A DNA stretch of 64,000 bases from Bradyrhizobium niftali. GTDB taxonomy: Bacteria > Pseudomonadota > Alphaproteobacteria > Rhizobiales > Xanthobacteraceae. A program made the position numbers and the translations under genes. Positions within the stretch are counted from its first letter, which is position 1. The number at the start of each line of letters is the position of its first letter. Positions 42,924-51,587 of this stretch are shown here, in pieces. The notes beneath the pieces are model-generated. The model worked only from the letters and a program-made list of their open reading frames with translations, did not search any database and was not told the origin of the DNA. The stretch lies in assembly GCF_004571025.1 (NCBI RefSeq), contig NZ_SPQT01000039.1:1-64000 (forward strand), written 5' to 3'.

Positions 42924-43298
42924 TCAGGGCTCCATCCAGCGCTGCACGGCCTCGGCGGTGTCGGCGGGCGTGGTGTTGAAGCAGATCGCCGCATTCGGCG
43001 CCAGGCGGTGGACGAGGTTGAGCACCTTCTCGAACAGCAGCAGGCGCGCCTTCGGCTCGCGCAGGCCCGCTCCGATCACGATGCAGTCGAAGCTCTCGTC
43101 GCGCAACGCCGCCGTCACCGCGGCTTCGGCCGCCGCGTCGACATCGATCAGGCAGCTCGTGACGTGGTAGCCGAGATCGCGCAGACGCAAGAACTGCGCC
43201 TCGATGTAATTGCGCACGAGCTCCGGCGTCAGTTGCGGGAATGCGCTGTAGTCCGCAACGCCGGGTTCGATGCCGATCGCGAGGACGCGCTTGGCCAT
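42924..43298 (-). CDS. hypothetical small cytoplasmic protein
   Basis: A 124-residue protein: AKRVLAIGIEPGVADYSAFPQLTPELVRNYIEAQFLRLRDLGY, then a Rossmann-like alternation FDCIVIGAGLREPKARLLLFEKVLNLVHRLAPNAAICFNTTPADTAEAVQRWMEP. It resembles a small response-regulator-like alpha/beta fold without the phosphorylation site. AGGAGG lies 5 nt before the ATG. Function unknown. Confidence 0.78.
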   Translation of the reverse strand: MAKRVLAIGIEPGVADYSAFPQLTPELVRNYIEAQFLRLRDLGYHVTSCLIDVDAAAEAAVTAALRDESFDCIVIGAGLREPKARLLLFEKVLNLVHRLAPNAAICFNTTPADTAEAVQRWMEP

Positions 43299-43559
43299 GC
43301 AAGCCTCCTGGGCAAGCCTCCTGACCGCGTACGTTGCTAACGGGCGGAGGCTCCCGCGGGTTCCCTCATTGTCGGACGCCCTGCGATGCCGGTCCCGCCG
43401 CCCATTTTCCCGCTGGAGCTGTAAGCCATTTCACATGCGCCTAGCCGGCAACCTGCCACATTTGCGCCGATCACGCTGGAGTCACGCCCCGATCACGGGG
43501 CCTGGTTCACTCTGACTTTCATATAATTTCGATAATTCATAATTTTTCGGGAGCGGGAA

Positions 43560-44951
43560 ATGGTCTCATTCGAGAGTCTGAAAGGCGAATACGAGCGAAA
43601 TTGGTCCAGTCTTGAGATCCGGCCTTCACGCCTTGCCGACGCCAACGCGGTCGCCCGCAAGGCGATCAACGGCAAGGCGACCTATCAGCAGATCGAGCGG
43701 CTGACCGGTGTTCCCTGGTTTTTTGCCGCCCTCTGCCACTATCGCGAGTCCAATTTCGATTTCGACACCTATCTCGGCAACGGCGAGTCGATCCATCGCG
43801 TGACGACCATCGTTCCGAAAGGGCGCGGCCCGTTCGCCACGTTCGTGGACGGCGCCGTGGACGCGTTCAGAATTGAAAATTTCATCGGCGCCCAGGACTG
43901 GGGCATCGCGCGGATGCTGTTCCGGCTCGAGGCGTTCAACGGCTTCGGCTATCACGCCAAGGGCTGCAATTCGCCCTATCTCTATGGCGGCTCGACACTG
44001 TACGGCCCGCCCGAGGCGAGGGGCGGCAAATTCGTCCGCGACCACGTGTTCGACTCGAACCACGTCGATTCCCAGCTCGGCACCGCCGTGATCCTGCATG
44101 CGATGATGGCGCTCGATTCCTCGATCACCCTCGACGGCAGCCCGCAATTCGTGGGCCGCGCCGAGCCCGAGGACGACATCGCCTCGACGGTCGTTCTCAT
44201 GCAGCAGGCGCTCAACAAGCTCGGCGCCAATCCGCCGCTTGCGGAGGACGGCATCAGCGGACCGAAGACCAGGGCTGCGGTCTCGCAGTTTCAGCAGCAG
44301 AACGGCCTGAGGGATACCGGGCTTCTCGACGGGGCCACGGTCGCCGCCATCACGCGCGCGACGCAGTCGGGCACCGCCGGGCAGACCGGCGATCTGTCCC
44401 AGGCCCTGAAGCGGCTGGAGGACCTCGCGCAATTGCTGCGACCGTCCGCCGGCGGCGTAACGCCGGGGACGACGACACCGGGCAACACGCTGCCCGCCAC
44501 CGCCAACGACCCGATCAGCCTGTTTGAACGGCTCTTCTCCCTCATCAACAAGACGGCGCCCATGCCAGGACCAGTCACCCCGACCAATCCCGCCCCGGTC
44601 GATCAGCTGAAGCAGGTCGTCGACCTGCTCAGCGCCCTGCTCAACAAGGACGGCAAGCCCGTGCTCGGCCAGGTCAACGGCGCGCTCGGCGAGACCATCG
44701 GCAAGCTGCTCGACGGCAAGAAGACGGCACTCGGCATCGGCGGCTCGGTGCTCACCGCGCTGCTCTCGTCGGTGACGGCGACCCCCAATGCGGGCGGCAT
44801 TGCCGGATTGCTCGGGACGATCGTGTCGGCGGTGCCGGGGCTCGGCCAGTTCGCGATGCCGATCTCGCTGGCACTCACGGCCTGGGGCGTGCTCGGCAAG
44901 CTGGAGAAGTGGGCGCAGGGCACCGCGCCGCCGCCGAAGCCGACGACGTAA
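43560..44951 (+). CDS. lysozyme-like protein with peptidoglycan-binding domain, no signal peptide
   Basis: A 463-residue protein. Residues about 25-200 resemble a lysozyme-like/chitosanase-type fold (LTGVPWFFAALCHYRESNFDFDTYLGNG, with E63 as candidate catalytic acid; NFIGAQDWGIARMLFRLEAFNGFGYH). A PG_binding_1 domain follows at about 208-268 (LMQQALNKLGANPPLAEDGISGPKTRAAVSQFQQQNGL). Pro/Thr-rich linkers and a hydrophobic Gly-rich C terminus (GGIAGLLGTIVSAVPGLGQFAMPISLALTAWGVLGKL) complete it. There is no N-terminal signal, like phage or GTA endolysins. GGGAGCGGGAA precedes the ATG. No phage genes lie around it. Confidence 0.85.
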   Translation: MVSFESLKGEYERNWSSLEIRPSRLADANAVARKAINGKATYQQIERLTGVPWFFAALCHYRESNFDFDTYLGNGESIHRVTTIVPKGRGPFATFVDGAVDAFRIENFIGAQDWGIARMLFRLEAFNGFGYHAKGCNSPYLYGGSTLYGPPEARGGKFVRDHVFDSNHVDSQLGTAVILHAMMALDSSITLDGSPQFVGRAEPEDDIASTVVLMQQALNKLGANPPLAEDGISGPKTRAAVSQFQQQNGLRDTGLLDGATVAAITRATQSGTAGQTGDLSQALKRLEDLAQLLRPSAGGVTPGTTTPGNTLPATANDPISLFERLFSLINKTAPMPGPVTPTNPAPVDQLKQVVDLLSALLNKDGKPVLGQVNGALGETIGKLLDGKKTALGIGGSVLTALLSSVTATPNAGGIAGLLGTIVSAVPGLGQFAMPISLALTAWGVLGKLEKWAQGTAPPPKPTT

Positions 44952-44959
44952 TCTGCGGC

Positions 44960-45067
44960 CATCCTTCGAGACGCCCGCCTACAGCGGGCCCTCGGGATGA
45001 GGTCGCGTTTCGCGGCGAGATATCAGCCCTCATGGTGAGGAGCCCGCCAAAGCGGGCGTCTCGAACC
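44960..45067. repeat. palindromic intergenic repeat (ATCCTTCGAGACGCCCGC type)
   Basis: Opens CATCCTTCGAGACGCCCGCC and closes AGCCCGCCAAAGCGGGCGTC followed by TCGAAC, so the ends form a long hairpin. Between convergent genes. A familiar dispersed repeat of Bradyrhizobium/Rhodopseudomonas intergenic regions. Confidence 0.85.
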
Positions 45068-45080
45068 GTTTCAGCGCGCC

Positions 45081-46355
45081 TCAAGCCATGCCGCCGGCAT
45101 CGGCAATGTCTGCCGCACGTCGTTCCATCAACCCGCGCTCGCGCGCATTGGTGGCAAGACGGGCGGCGGTCTCGAACGAAACCCGTGCCTCGGCGAAGCG
45201 GCCGAGCTTTTGCAGAAGGTCGCCGCGCACGGCCTGAAGATGGTGATACGTCCTGAGCGCCGGCTCGCCGGCGATCAGATCCACGAGATCGAGCCCGGCC
45301 TGCGGCCCTTCGGCCATGCCGAGCGCGACCGCGCGGTTGAGTTCGATCACGGGCGAGCGCACCAGCGTCGCAAGCTGGCCATAGAGTTCCGCGATGCGCC
45401 GCCAGTCGGTGCTTGCGGCTGTCTCCGCGGTGGCATGACACGCGACGATGGCTGCCTGCAGCGTGTAGAACCGGCCGGCACCGCCGAGCGCGCGCGCGCG
45501 ATCCAGCGCCCGAAGGCCGCGGGTGATCTGCAGCCGATCCCACAGCCCGCGATCCTGGTCCATGAGCAGGATGGGCTCGCCATCGTGGTCGGTGCGGGCA
45601 TGCATCCGCGCGGCATTCAGGTCCATCAGCGCCATGAGACCGTGCACCTCGGGCTCGAGCGGCGCGAGCCCGACCAGCACCCGCCCCATACGCAGAGCCT
45701 CGTCGCAGAGCTGCGGCCGCAGCCACTCCTCGCCGCGTGAGGCCGAATAGCCCTCGTTGAAGATGAGGTAGACGACCTCGAGCACCGAGGCGAGACGCTC
45801 GGAAAGCGCCTCGCCGCTTGGCGTTTCGTAGGTGAGGCCCGACCGCGAAAGCGTGCGCTTGGCGCGGACGATGCGCTGGGCGATGGTTGCCTCCGTGACC
45901 AGGAAGGCGCGCGCGATCTCGTCGGTGGTCAGGCCGCAGATCATGCGCAACGCCAGCGCCGCGCGGGCCTGCCGCGGCAGCAGCGGGTGGCACGCCGTGA
46001 AGATCAGCCGCAGCCATTCGTCACCGATGTCGTCGTCGAGGGCGGTGTCGAAATCGGGCATCGCGTCCTGTTTCTGCATCAGGTCGTGCGTCAGCAGGTC
46101 CTGCTTGCGGGAGAGCATTTTCTCCCGGCGCAGATGATCGAGCGCACGGCGCTTGGCTGTCGCAACCAGCCAGGCGCCGGGATTATCCGGCACCCCGCTG
46201 AGCGGCCAGGCTTCCAGCGCAGCGACCAGTGCGTCCTGGGTCAATTCCTCCGCGAGCGTCACGTCCCGCAGCATGCGCGACAGCGTCGCGATCAGCCGCG
46301 GCTGCACGACGCGCCAAGCTGCGTGAATCGCGCGATCGATGTCGGCGGCCGTCAT
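45081..46355 (-). CDS. ECF sigma factor, ECF42-type with DUF6596 extension
   Basis: A 424-residue sigma factor. Region 2 (about 10-80: LIATLSRMLRDVTLAEELTQDALVAALEAWP, PGAWLVATAKRRALDHLRRE) and region 4 (about 115-175: LRLIFTACHPLLPRQARAALALRMICGLTTDEIARAFLVTEATIAQRIVRAKR) are followed by a long C-terminal helical extension (about 180-420, including EVVYLIFNEGYSAS and TPR-like repeats), the hallmark of ECF42. Such factors have no anti-sigma factor and are paired with DGPF/YciI proteins; one lies 134 bp upstream. Confidence 0.93.
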   Translation of the reverse strand: MTAADIDRAIHAAWRVVQPRLIATLSRMLRDVTLAEELTQDALVAALEAWPLSGVPDNPGAWLVATAKRRALDHLRREKMLSRKQDLLTHDLMQKQDAMPDFDTALDDDIGDEWLRLIFTACHPLLPRQARAALALRMICGLTTDEIARAFLVTEATIAQRIVRAKRTLSRSGLTYETPSGEALSERLASVLEVVYLIFNEGYSASRGEEWLRPQLCDEALRMGRVLVGLAPLEPEVHGLMALMDLNAARMHARTDHDGEPILLMDQDRGLWDRLQITRGLRALDRARALGGAGRFYTLQAAIVACHATAETAASTDWRRIAELYGQLATLVRSPVIELNRAVALGMAEGPQAGLDLVDLIAGEPALRTYHHLQAVRGDLLQKLGRFAEARVSFETAARLATNARERGLMERRAADIADAGGMA

Positions 46356-46366
46356 CGCCGCCGACC

Positions 46367-46470
46367 AGAGCCCTTTCCGTTCCGACGGAATCGGAACGGG
46401 GCTCTAGATTCTTGTTTTGACGCGTTTTCTTTACGCGAACCGGTATCCACTTCGCTCGAAAACGCTCTAG
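46367..46470. repeat. palindromic repeat upstream of ECF gene
   Basis: A hairpin AGAGCCC...GGGGCTCT encloses CCGTTCCGA/TCGGAACGG; next comes GCGTTTTCTTTACGCGAACC and CACTTCGCTCGAAAACGC, whose outer parts (GCGTTTTC / GAAAACGC) also pair. This second part is a common repeat in Rhizobiales genomes. It separates the DGPF and ECF genes. Confidence 0.8.
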
Positions 46471-46488
46471 GACGAGCGGTGGTGTCCA

Positions 46489-46896
46489 TCAGGCGTGGGC
46501 GGCGACCCTGGAATGCGCGTCGATCTCGCACGCCACGTCGACACCCGGCGTCGCGAATGCCCGCAATTCGCAGGTGCCATCCCATCCCGGCATGTGATCG
46601 AGATGCAACTGCATGAATTCCTTCGCCATGGCCAGGGCTTCCGCCTTGTCGCGCAGCTCGAAAATGGCGTAGCCGCCGATCACTTCCTTGGCCTCGACGA
46701 AGGGGCCGTCGATGACGCTGAGCTCGCCGTCGACGATCTTCACCCGTGCGCCGGTCGCAAGCGGCATCAGGCCGCCGTTGTCGAGCATTCGACCGGCCTT
46801 GATCTCCCGCTCGGATATCTTCTGCATCGCCTCCGCCAGTGCCGGGGACGGGCCTGCCATCGGCTGGCTGGAGGTCACGATGTACATGAAGCGCAT
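46489..46896 (-). CDS. YciI/DGPF-domain protein, ECF42 partner
   Basis: A 135-residue protein of the YCII-related (DGPF) family: MRFMYIVTSSQPMAGPSPALAEAMQKISEREIKAGRML, LSVIDGPFVEAKEVIGGYAIFELRDKAEALAMAKEFM; DGPF is read as IDGPF. Family members are ferredoxin-like and occur in operons with ECF42 sigma factors, which control them. The ATG at 46896 follows AGGGAG; the longer frame to 46986 is unlikely. Confidence 0.92.
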   Translation of the reverse strand: MRFMYIVTSSQPMAGPSPALAEAMQKISEREIKAGRMLDNGGLMPLATGARVKIVDGELSVIDGPFVEAKEVIGGYAIFELRDKAEALAMAKEFMQLHLDHMPGWDGTCELRAFATPGVDVACEIDAHSRVAAHA

Positions 46897-46998
46897 GGAA
46901 AAACTCCCTTGGCGCGAGCAGCGACCGCTCCGGCCCCAAACCGGCTCGCTATGGATGTGACGATTGAGCCTCGGCCAAATCGACATCCCCGGGAGAAA

Positions 46999-47691
46999 TT
47001 ATTGCCGCAGCATGATCAGGGGATCAGCGGTATCGGGAACGCGCCGCCACTGCGCGTTGTCGTCGGCCTCGAACTGCCAGATATCGCCTGATTTCGACAT
47101 CAGGATGATCTGGCCGCGTTCGAGCCGCCATTGCGTCGGGTTGAACTGCGCGATCGCCGCATCGCATCTCGGCTTGAGGAAGACCTGGAAATTGTCGGGC
47201 CCGGCCTCGGTATTGGTCAGCGTCAGCCCGCAGACCGGCTGGCCGTTGCCGCGCACCATCGACCAGTCGCCGATCATCTGGTCCATCGACTTGGCCATCG
47301 AACGGGCGGCGGCGAGGTCTTGCAGGATGTAGACGCCCTCGCCCTGCCGCAGCCCCTCGAAGATGCCGGCCTCGACCTCGGTGAAGTCGATCACCGCTTC
47401 ACCGGTCGCATCCTGCAAGCGAACGATGTCGAGACCCCTGACGCTCCAGGCGACGATGTCCTTGGTGAAGGGCAGCGCGGTCTTGCAGGCCGGCTCCAGC
47501 TCCAGCTTGAAGCCCTGGCCGGCGGCGTCGGCCTTCATCGTGACGACGCAGGTCTTGCTGCGCTCGGTGGTCGAGAGCTCCCACTGCCCGGGCATCTGCT
47601 TCTTCAGGGTCGTCGCATCCTGCGCAAGCACAGGGCCGAGCGCGGCGACACATGCCGCGATGGCCAATGCAACGACCCGAAGAACGGTCAT
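46999..47691 (-). CDS. AprI/Inh-type protease-inhibitor-domain exported protein
   Basis: A 230-residue exported protein: signal peptide (about 1-23, ALAIAACVAALGPVLAQ), then two beta-barrel repeats resembling the AprI/Inh inhibitor domain: PGQWELSTTERSKTCVVTMKAD...CKTALPFTKDIVAWSV and IGDWSMVRGNGQPVCGLTLTN...CDAAIAQFNPTQWRLERGQIILMSKSGD. Classical Inh has one domain and blocks serralysin-type proteases in the periplasm. The ATG overlaps the stop of the dehydrogenase gene (TGATG), so they are co-translated; why these are coupled is unclear. Confidence 0.85.
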   Translation of the reverse strand: MTVLRVVALAIAACVAALGPVLAQDATTLKKQMPGQWELSTTERSKTCVVTMKADAAGQGFKLELEPACKTALPFTKDIVAWSVRGLDIVRLQDATGEAVIDFTEVEAGIFEGLRQGEGVYILQDLAAARSMAKSMDQMIGDWSMVRGNGQPVCGLTLTNTEAGPDNFQVFLKPRCDAAIAQFNPTQWRLERGQIILMSKSGDIWQFEADDNAQWRRVPDTADPLIMLRQ

Positions 47692-48680
47692 CAGCGCCCC
47701 TTGAACGGCGTTTCCGCAACCGGGGTCAACGGCGCCTTGCCGGCGAACCAGGCCTTGAGATTGTCGACGACGAGCTGGTCCATCGCGTTGCGCGTCACCA
47801 CCGAGGCCGAGCCGATATGCGGCAGCAGCACGACGTTCTGCATGCTCTTGAGCTCGTCCGGCACGCTCGGCTCCGCCGCGAACACGTCGAGGCCCGCGGC
47901 GAGGATGGTGCCGGACTTCAGCGCCTGCACCAGCGCCGGCTCGTCGACCACCGAGCCGCGTGCGACATTGATCAGCACGCCGCGCGGGCCGAGCGCCTTG
48001 AGCACCTCGGCATTGACCATCTTGTTGGTGCTGGCACCGCCGGGCACGATCACCATCAAGGTGTCCACCGCCTTCGCCATCTCGATCAGATCGGGATAGT
48101 GCTTGTAGGAGACGTCCTTGGACGGGTTGCGGGAGTGATAGACCACCGGCACCAGCGACGCGTCGAGCCGGCGCGCGATAGCCTGGCCGATCCGGCCCAT
48201 GCCGACGATGCCGACCTTGCGGTCGCGCAGCGAGCCGACGCTGAGCGGATAGTTCTGCGTCTGCCAGAGCCCGGAGCGGACGTAACGGTCGGCCTTGATG
48301 AACTCGCGAACGGTGGAGATCAGGAGGCCCATCGCGACGTCGGCGACCTCCTCGGTCAGCACGTCGGGCGTGTTGGTGACGATGATGTTGTGCTCGGCCG
48401 CGTATTTGGCGTCGATATGGTCGTAGCCGACGCCGAAGCTTGCCACCATCTCGATCTTGGGCAGTTGCGACAGCGAGTCCTTGTCGGCGCGCACCGTGTG
48501 ATAGGTCACCGCCACGCCGCGGATCTTTTCACGGATCGCGGGTGTCAACCGCTCGAGGTCGCCTCGCGTCTCGGCCCTGTGCACGACGAAATGATCGGAA
48601 AAACCGTTCTCGAGGATCGGCCGCACCGGCCCATAGATCAGAAGGTCGATCTTTTCGGACGAAATCGAACCGGCGGTCAT
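47691..48680 (-). CDS. D-isomer-specific 2-hydroxyacid dehydrogenase (GHRPR/HPPR-like)
   Basis: A 329-residue NAD(P)H oxidoreductase that reduces a 2-oxoacid such as glyoxylate or hydroxypyruvate. The nucleotide site is KVGIVGMGRIGQAIARRL (GxGxxG); catalytic Arg in LINVARGSVVDEPAL, Glu in VFAAEPSVPDEL, and His in VLLPHIGSAS. FGVGYDHIDAKYAAEHNIIVTNTPDVLTEEVADVAMGLL is typical of the GHRPR group. The ATG at 48680 overlaps the permease stop by one base (TGATG); TTG at 48683 is an alternative. Fourth gene in the transporter operon. Confidence 0.93.
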   Translation of the reverse strand: MTAGSISSEKIDLLIYGPVRPILENGFSDHFVVHRAETRGDLERLTPAIREKIRGVAVTYHTVRADKDSLSQLPKIEMVASFGVGYDHIDAKYAAEHNIIVTNTPDVLTEEVADVAMGLLISTVREFIKADRYVRSGLWQTQNYPLSVGSLRDRKVGIVGMGRIGQAIARRLDASLVPVVYHSRNPSKDVSYKHYPDLIEMAKAVDTLMVIVPGGASTNKMVNAEVLKALGPRGVLINVARGSVVDEPALVQALKSGTILAAGLDVFAAEPSVPDELKSMQNVVLLPHIGSASVVTRNAMDQLVVDNLKAWFAGKAPLTPVAETPFKGR

Positions 48681-49498
48681 CAATTTTCCTTTCCAAGCGC
48701 GCTTTCATGCCAGCGCCGTAAAACGAGGTGGGAAACTAGCGCCAGCACCCCATAGATGACAATCCCGGCCAGCGACAACAACAGCAGCGCGGCGAACATG
48801 CGGGGTATGTTCAATCGGTAGCCTGACTCGGCGATCCTGTAGGCGAGCCCGGAGCCGGCGCCGGCCGTTCCAGCCGCGATCTCGGCCACGACGGCGCCGA
48901 TCAGCGACAGCCCGCCGGCGATGCGCAGGCCGCCGAGGATATAGGGCAGCGCCGCCGGCAGCTTCAGGAAGCGCAGGGTTTGTGGTGGCGAGGCGCCATA
49001 GAGCTGGAACAAACCGGCGAGGTTGCGGTCGACCGAATTGAGCCCGAGCGTGGTGTTGGAGAGCACCGGGAAGAAGGCGACGATGAAGGCGCAGACGACG
49101 ACCGCGGTCTGCTGCTCCAGATAGATCAGGAGCAGCGGTGCAATCGCGATCACAGGCGTCACCTGGAGCACGACGGCGTAGGGGAACAGCGAATATTCCA
49201 CCCATTTCGACTGGTTGAACAACAGCGCCAGCGCGATACCGCCGACGCTCGCCGCCACAAATCCTTCGAGCGTGGTCAGAAGCGTGGTGACGAGCGATTG
49301 TGACAGCACCGCCCAGTCCTTGATCAGCGTCAGGAAGATGACGGAGGGCGCCGGCAGCACGTAAGGCGGGATCTCCCTGATGCGGACCACGAGTTCCCAG
49401 GCGAGAAGCCCGGCCGCAAGCACGATGACGGGAAGCACGAAGCGCACCGCGCGGTGCGCGCCGGACGGCCCGGCGGTGACGGAGGGCTGCGCGCTCAT
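48680..49498 (-). CDS. ABC transporter permease, NitT/TauT (SsuC/ThiX-like) type
   Basis: A 272-residue permease with about six helices; FVLPVIVLAAGLLAWELVVRI at the start and the EAA-like loop LFQLYGASPPQTLRFLKLPAALPYILGGLRIAGGLSLIGAVVAE, characteristic of sulfonate/nitrate/pyrimidine uptake systems. The ATG at 49498 overlaps the ATPase stop (ATGA); a longer antisense-like extension in the frame is rejected. Confidence 0.93.
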   Translation of the reverse strand: MSAQPSVTAGPSGAHRAVRFVLPVIVLAAGLLAWELVVRIREIPPYVLPAPSVIFLTLIKDWAVLSQSLVTTLLTTLEGFVAASVGGIALALLFNQSKWVEYSLFPYAVVLQVTPVIAIAPLLLIYLEQQTAVVVCAFIVAFFPVLSNTTLGLNSVDRNLAGLFQLYGASPPQTLRFLKLPAALPYILGGLRIAGGLSLIGAVVAEIAAGTAGAGSGLAYRIAESGYRLNIPRMFAALLLLSLAGIVIYGVLALVSHLVLRRWHESALGKEN

Positions 49499-50310
49499 AG
49501 CGCCGGTTGCCCCGAATAGGACGGCGCCAGCGCGGCCGACACCTTCCGGCAATAATCCGAATAGGCGGCCGAGGTGCGAAACTCCTCGGTCCGCGGCTCG
49601 ACCGTCTCGATGCGGATGTCGGCCTGGATCCGGCCCGGCCGCGCCGTCATGACCACCACGCGCTGCGACAGATAGACGGATTCGAACACCGAATGGGTGA
49701 CGAAGATGACGGTCTTGCGCAAGGCCCGCCACAGCGCGAGCAAATCGTTGTTGAGGCGGAAGCGCGTGATCTCGTCGAGCGCCGCAAACGGCTCATCCAT
49801 CAGGAGGATATCGGGATCGGTGACGAGCGCGCGCGCCAGCGAGACCCGCATCTTCATGCCGCCTGACAGCTCGCGCGGATAGGCGTCGGCGAAATCGGCA
49901 AGCCCGACGCTCGCCAGCGCTTCGTCGGCGCGCGCGCGTGCGTCCGCTTTCGGGACGCCTGCGAGCTTCAAGGGCAGCCGCACGTTCTCGCGCACGCTGG
50001 TCCAGGGCATCAGGGTCGGCTCCTGAAACACGAAGCCGATGCCGTGACCCGGCTGTGCAGGTCCCTCGTGACGCGCCATCCGCACGATGCCGGACGACGG
50101 CGCGCTGAGCTCCGCGATCAGCCGCAGCGCGGTCGACTTGCCGCAACCCGACGGCCCCAGCAGCGAGATGAACTCGCCCTTGCGCACGGCTAGATCGAGC
50201 GGCCCGAGCGCCATGACGCCGTTGTCATAGACCTTCGTCACGCCGCGCAGGCTGACGGCGAGTGCCGTCAGGCTGGCCTCGACTCCGGATGAGGTTTTGC
50301 GCTCTACCAT
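49495..50310 (-). CDS. ABC transporter ATPase, NitT/TauT (SsuB/ThiZ-like) type
   Basis: A 271-residue ATPase: Walker A LLGPSGCGKST, Q-loop FVFQEPTLMPWTSV, signature LSGGMKMRVSLARALV (SGGM as in SsuB/TauB), Walker B LLMDEPFAALDEITR and H-loop VTHSVFESVYLS. It drives the permease downstream. The binding-protein gene lies 104 bp upstream, with a hairpin in the gap. Confidence 0.94.
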   Translation of the reverse strand: MVERKTSSGVEASLTALAVSLRGVTKVYDNGVMALGPLDLAVRKGEFISLLGPSGCGKSTALRLIAELSAPSSGIVRMARHEGPAQPGHGIGFVFQEPTLMPWTSVRENVRLPLKLAGVPKADARARADEALASVGLADFADAYPRELSGGMKMRVSLARALVTDPDILLMDEPFAALDEITRFRLNNDLLALWRALRKTVIFVTHSVFESVYLSQRVVVMTARPGRIQADIRIETVEPRTEEFRTSAAYSDYCRKVSAALAPSYSGQPAL

Positions 50311-50351
50311 TGAGCGCTGGATGTGATGTGGTGGGATCGATCGGCAACCTG

Positions 50352-50376
50352 CACCTCTCCCCAGCGGGGAGAGGTG
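50352..50376. terminator. hairpin between binding-protein and ATPase genes
   Basis: CACCTCTCCCC-AGC-GGGGAGAGGTG, perfect 11-bp stem. It may attenuate or protect the upstream binding-protein message so that it is more abundant than the downstream genes. No T tract; it also resembles a dispersed intergenic hairpin. Confidence 0.6.
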
Positions 50377-50414
50377 AACCGCGCCGCGACATATCGATCT
50401 AACTCCGGCATGCG

Positions 50415-51437
50415 TTACGGCTTGGTCGGGCGCAGCTCGACGCCGACGCCCTTGTTGACGAAGCGCAGCGTGTAGGACTTGCGGAAATCGAGATCGGGCT
50501 TCACCACACCCGCCTTCACCATCTTGTTGAAGAAGGAGGTGTAGCGCTCGTCGCTCATGGCGCCGATGCCGTTCTTGAGCGACTCGCCGGAATCAACGAT
50601 GCCGTGTTCCTTCATCTTGGCGACGGAATAGGCCAGCAGATCGTCGGTCATCTCGGGATTGAGCTGCTTGATCATGGCATTGCCGGCAGAATTGTCGCGG
50701 TAGATGTAATTGTACCAGCCGATCATGGAGGCATCGACGAATCGCTGCACCAGATCGGGCTTCTTCTCGGCGATGTCGCGGCGCGTCTCGATCAGGGTCG
50801 AGTAGGTGTTGAAGCCGTAATCGGCGAGCAGCAGCACGTTCGGCTTGAAGCCGGCGGCCTTCTCGACCGCGAAGGGCTCGGAGGTGACGTAGCCCTGCAT
50901 CGCGCTCTTGGGATTGGCGATGAAGGGCTGCGGATTGAAATTGTAGGGCCGGACGTTCTTCTCGTTGAAGCCGTATTCGGACTTCAGCCACTGGAAGTAG
51001 CTGGTCATGCCTTCCTTGGAGACGAACAGGGTCAGCGGCTTGAGGTCCTCGATCTTGGCGACCTTGGCGTCCGGCTGCGTCAGCATCACCTGCGGATCCT
51101 TCTGGAAGACCGCGGCGATGGTGACGACGGGGACGTTGTTGGCGACCGCGTCGAACGACATCAGCGTGTTCGCGGCCATGAAGAAATCGATCTTGCCGGC
51201 GATCAAGAGCATCCGGTTGTTCTCGTTGGGACCGCCGGGGACGATGGTGACGTCGAGCCCGTACTTCTTGTAGGTGCCATCGGCGACCGCCTGGAAGAAG
51301 CCGCCATGCTCGGCCTCGGCGACCCAGTTGGTGCCGAAGGTGACCTTGTCCAGGGTCTCGGCGCGCGCCGGGACGACCGAAACCAAAGCGGCCATCAAGC
51401 CCGCCGTTAACGCTCGCCGCAGATGAGAGAGGCTCAT
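50415..51437 (-). CDS. NMT1/THI5-type ABC substrate-binding protein
   Basis: A 340-residue exported binding protein: signal peptide (about 1-26, LMAALVSVVPARAE), then KVTFGTNWVAEAEHGGFFQAVADGTYKKYGLDVTIVPGGPNENNRMLLIAGKIDFFM, the NMT1/SsuA-like pattern that binds pyrimidines, sulfonates, or nitrate-like solutes. AHGGFFQA matches the thiamine-pyrimidine/riboflavin subgroup more than SsuA. GGAGTCCCATC precedes ATG 51437. First gene of the minus-strand operon, divergent from the creatininase-family gene. Confidence 0.93.
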   Translation of the reverse strand: MSLSHLRRALTAGLMAALVSVVPARAETLDKVTFGTNWVAEAEHGGFFQAVADGTYKKYGLDVTIVPGGPNENNRMLLIAGKIDFFMAANTLMSFDAVANNVPVVTIAAVFQKDPQVMLTQPDAKVAKIEDLKPLTLFVSKEGMTSYFQWLKSEYGFNEKNVRPYNFNPQPFIANPKSAMQGYVTSEPFAVEKAAGFKPNVLLLADYGFNTYSTLIETRRDIAEKKPDLVQRFVDASMIGWYNYIYRDNSAGNAMIKQLNPEMTDDLLAYSVAKMKEHGIVDSGESLKNGIGAMSDERYTSFFNKMVKAGVVKPDLDFRKSYTLRFVNKGVGVELRPTKP

Positions 51438-51587
51438 GATGGGACTCCGTCGATCGTGGCTGGCCGATGCCAGTCCAACGCGATAAAACCGCAAGACATC
51501 GGGGACGCGAGCCGGCCAGGCCCGCGTCCCCTCCATACCCCAAATTACGTGACAAATTCGGGCAAAGAAACCTCCAAGGACAACTTG

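Noticed and set aside
47131..48755. Two long plus-strand frames
   Set aside because: Antisense to the Inh-like and hydroxyacid dehydrogenase genes.
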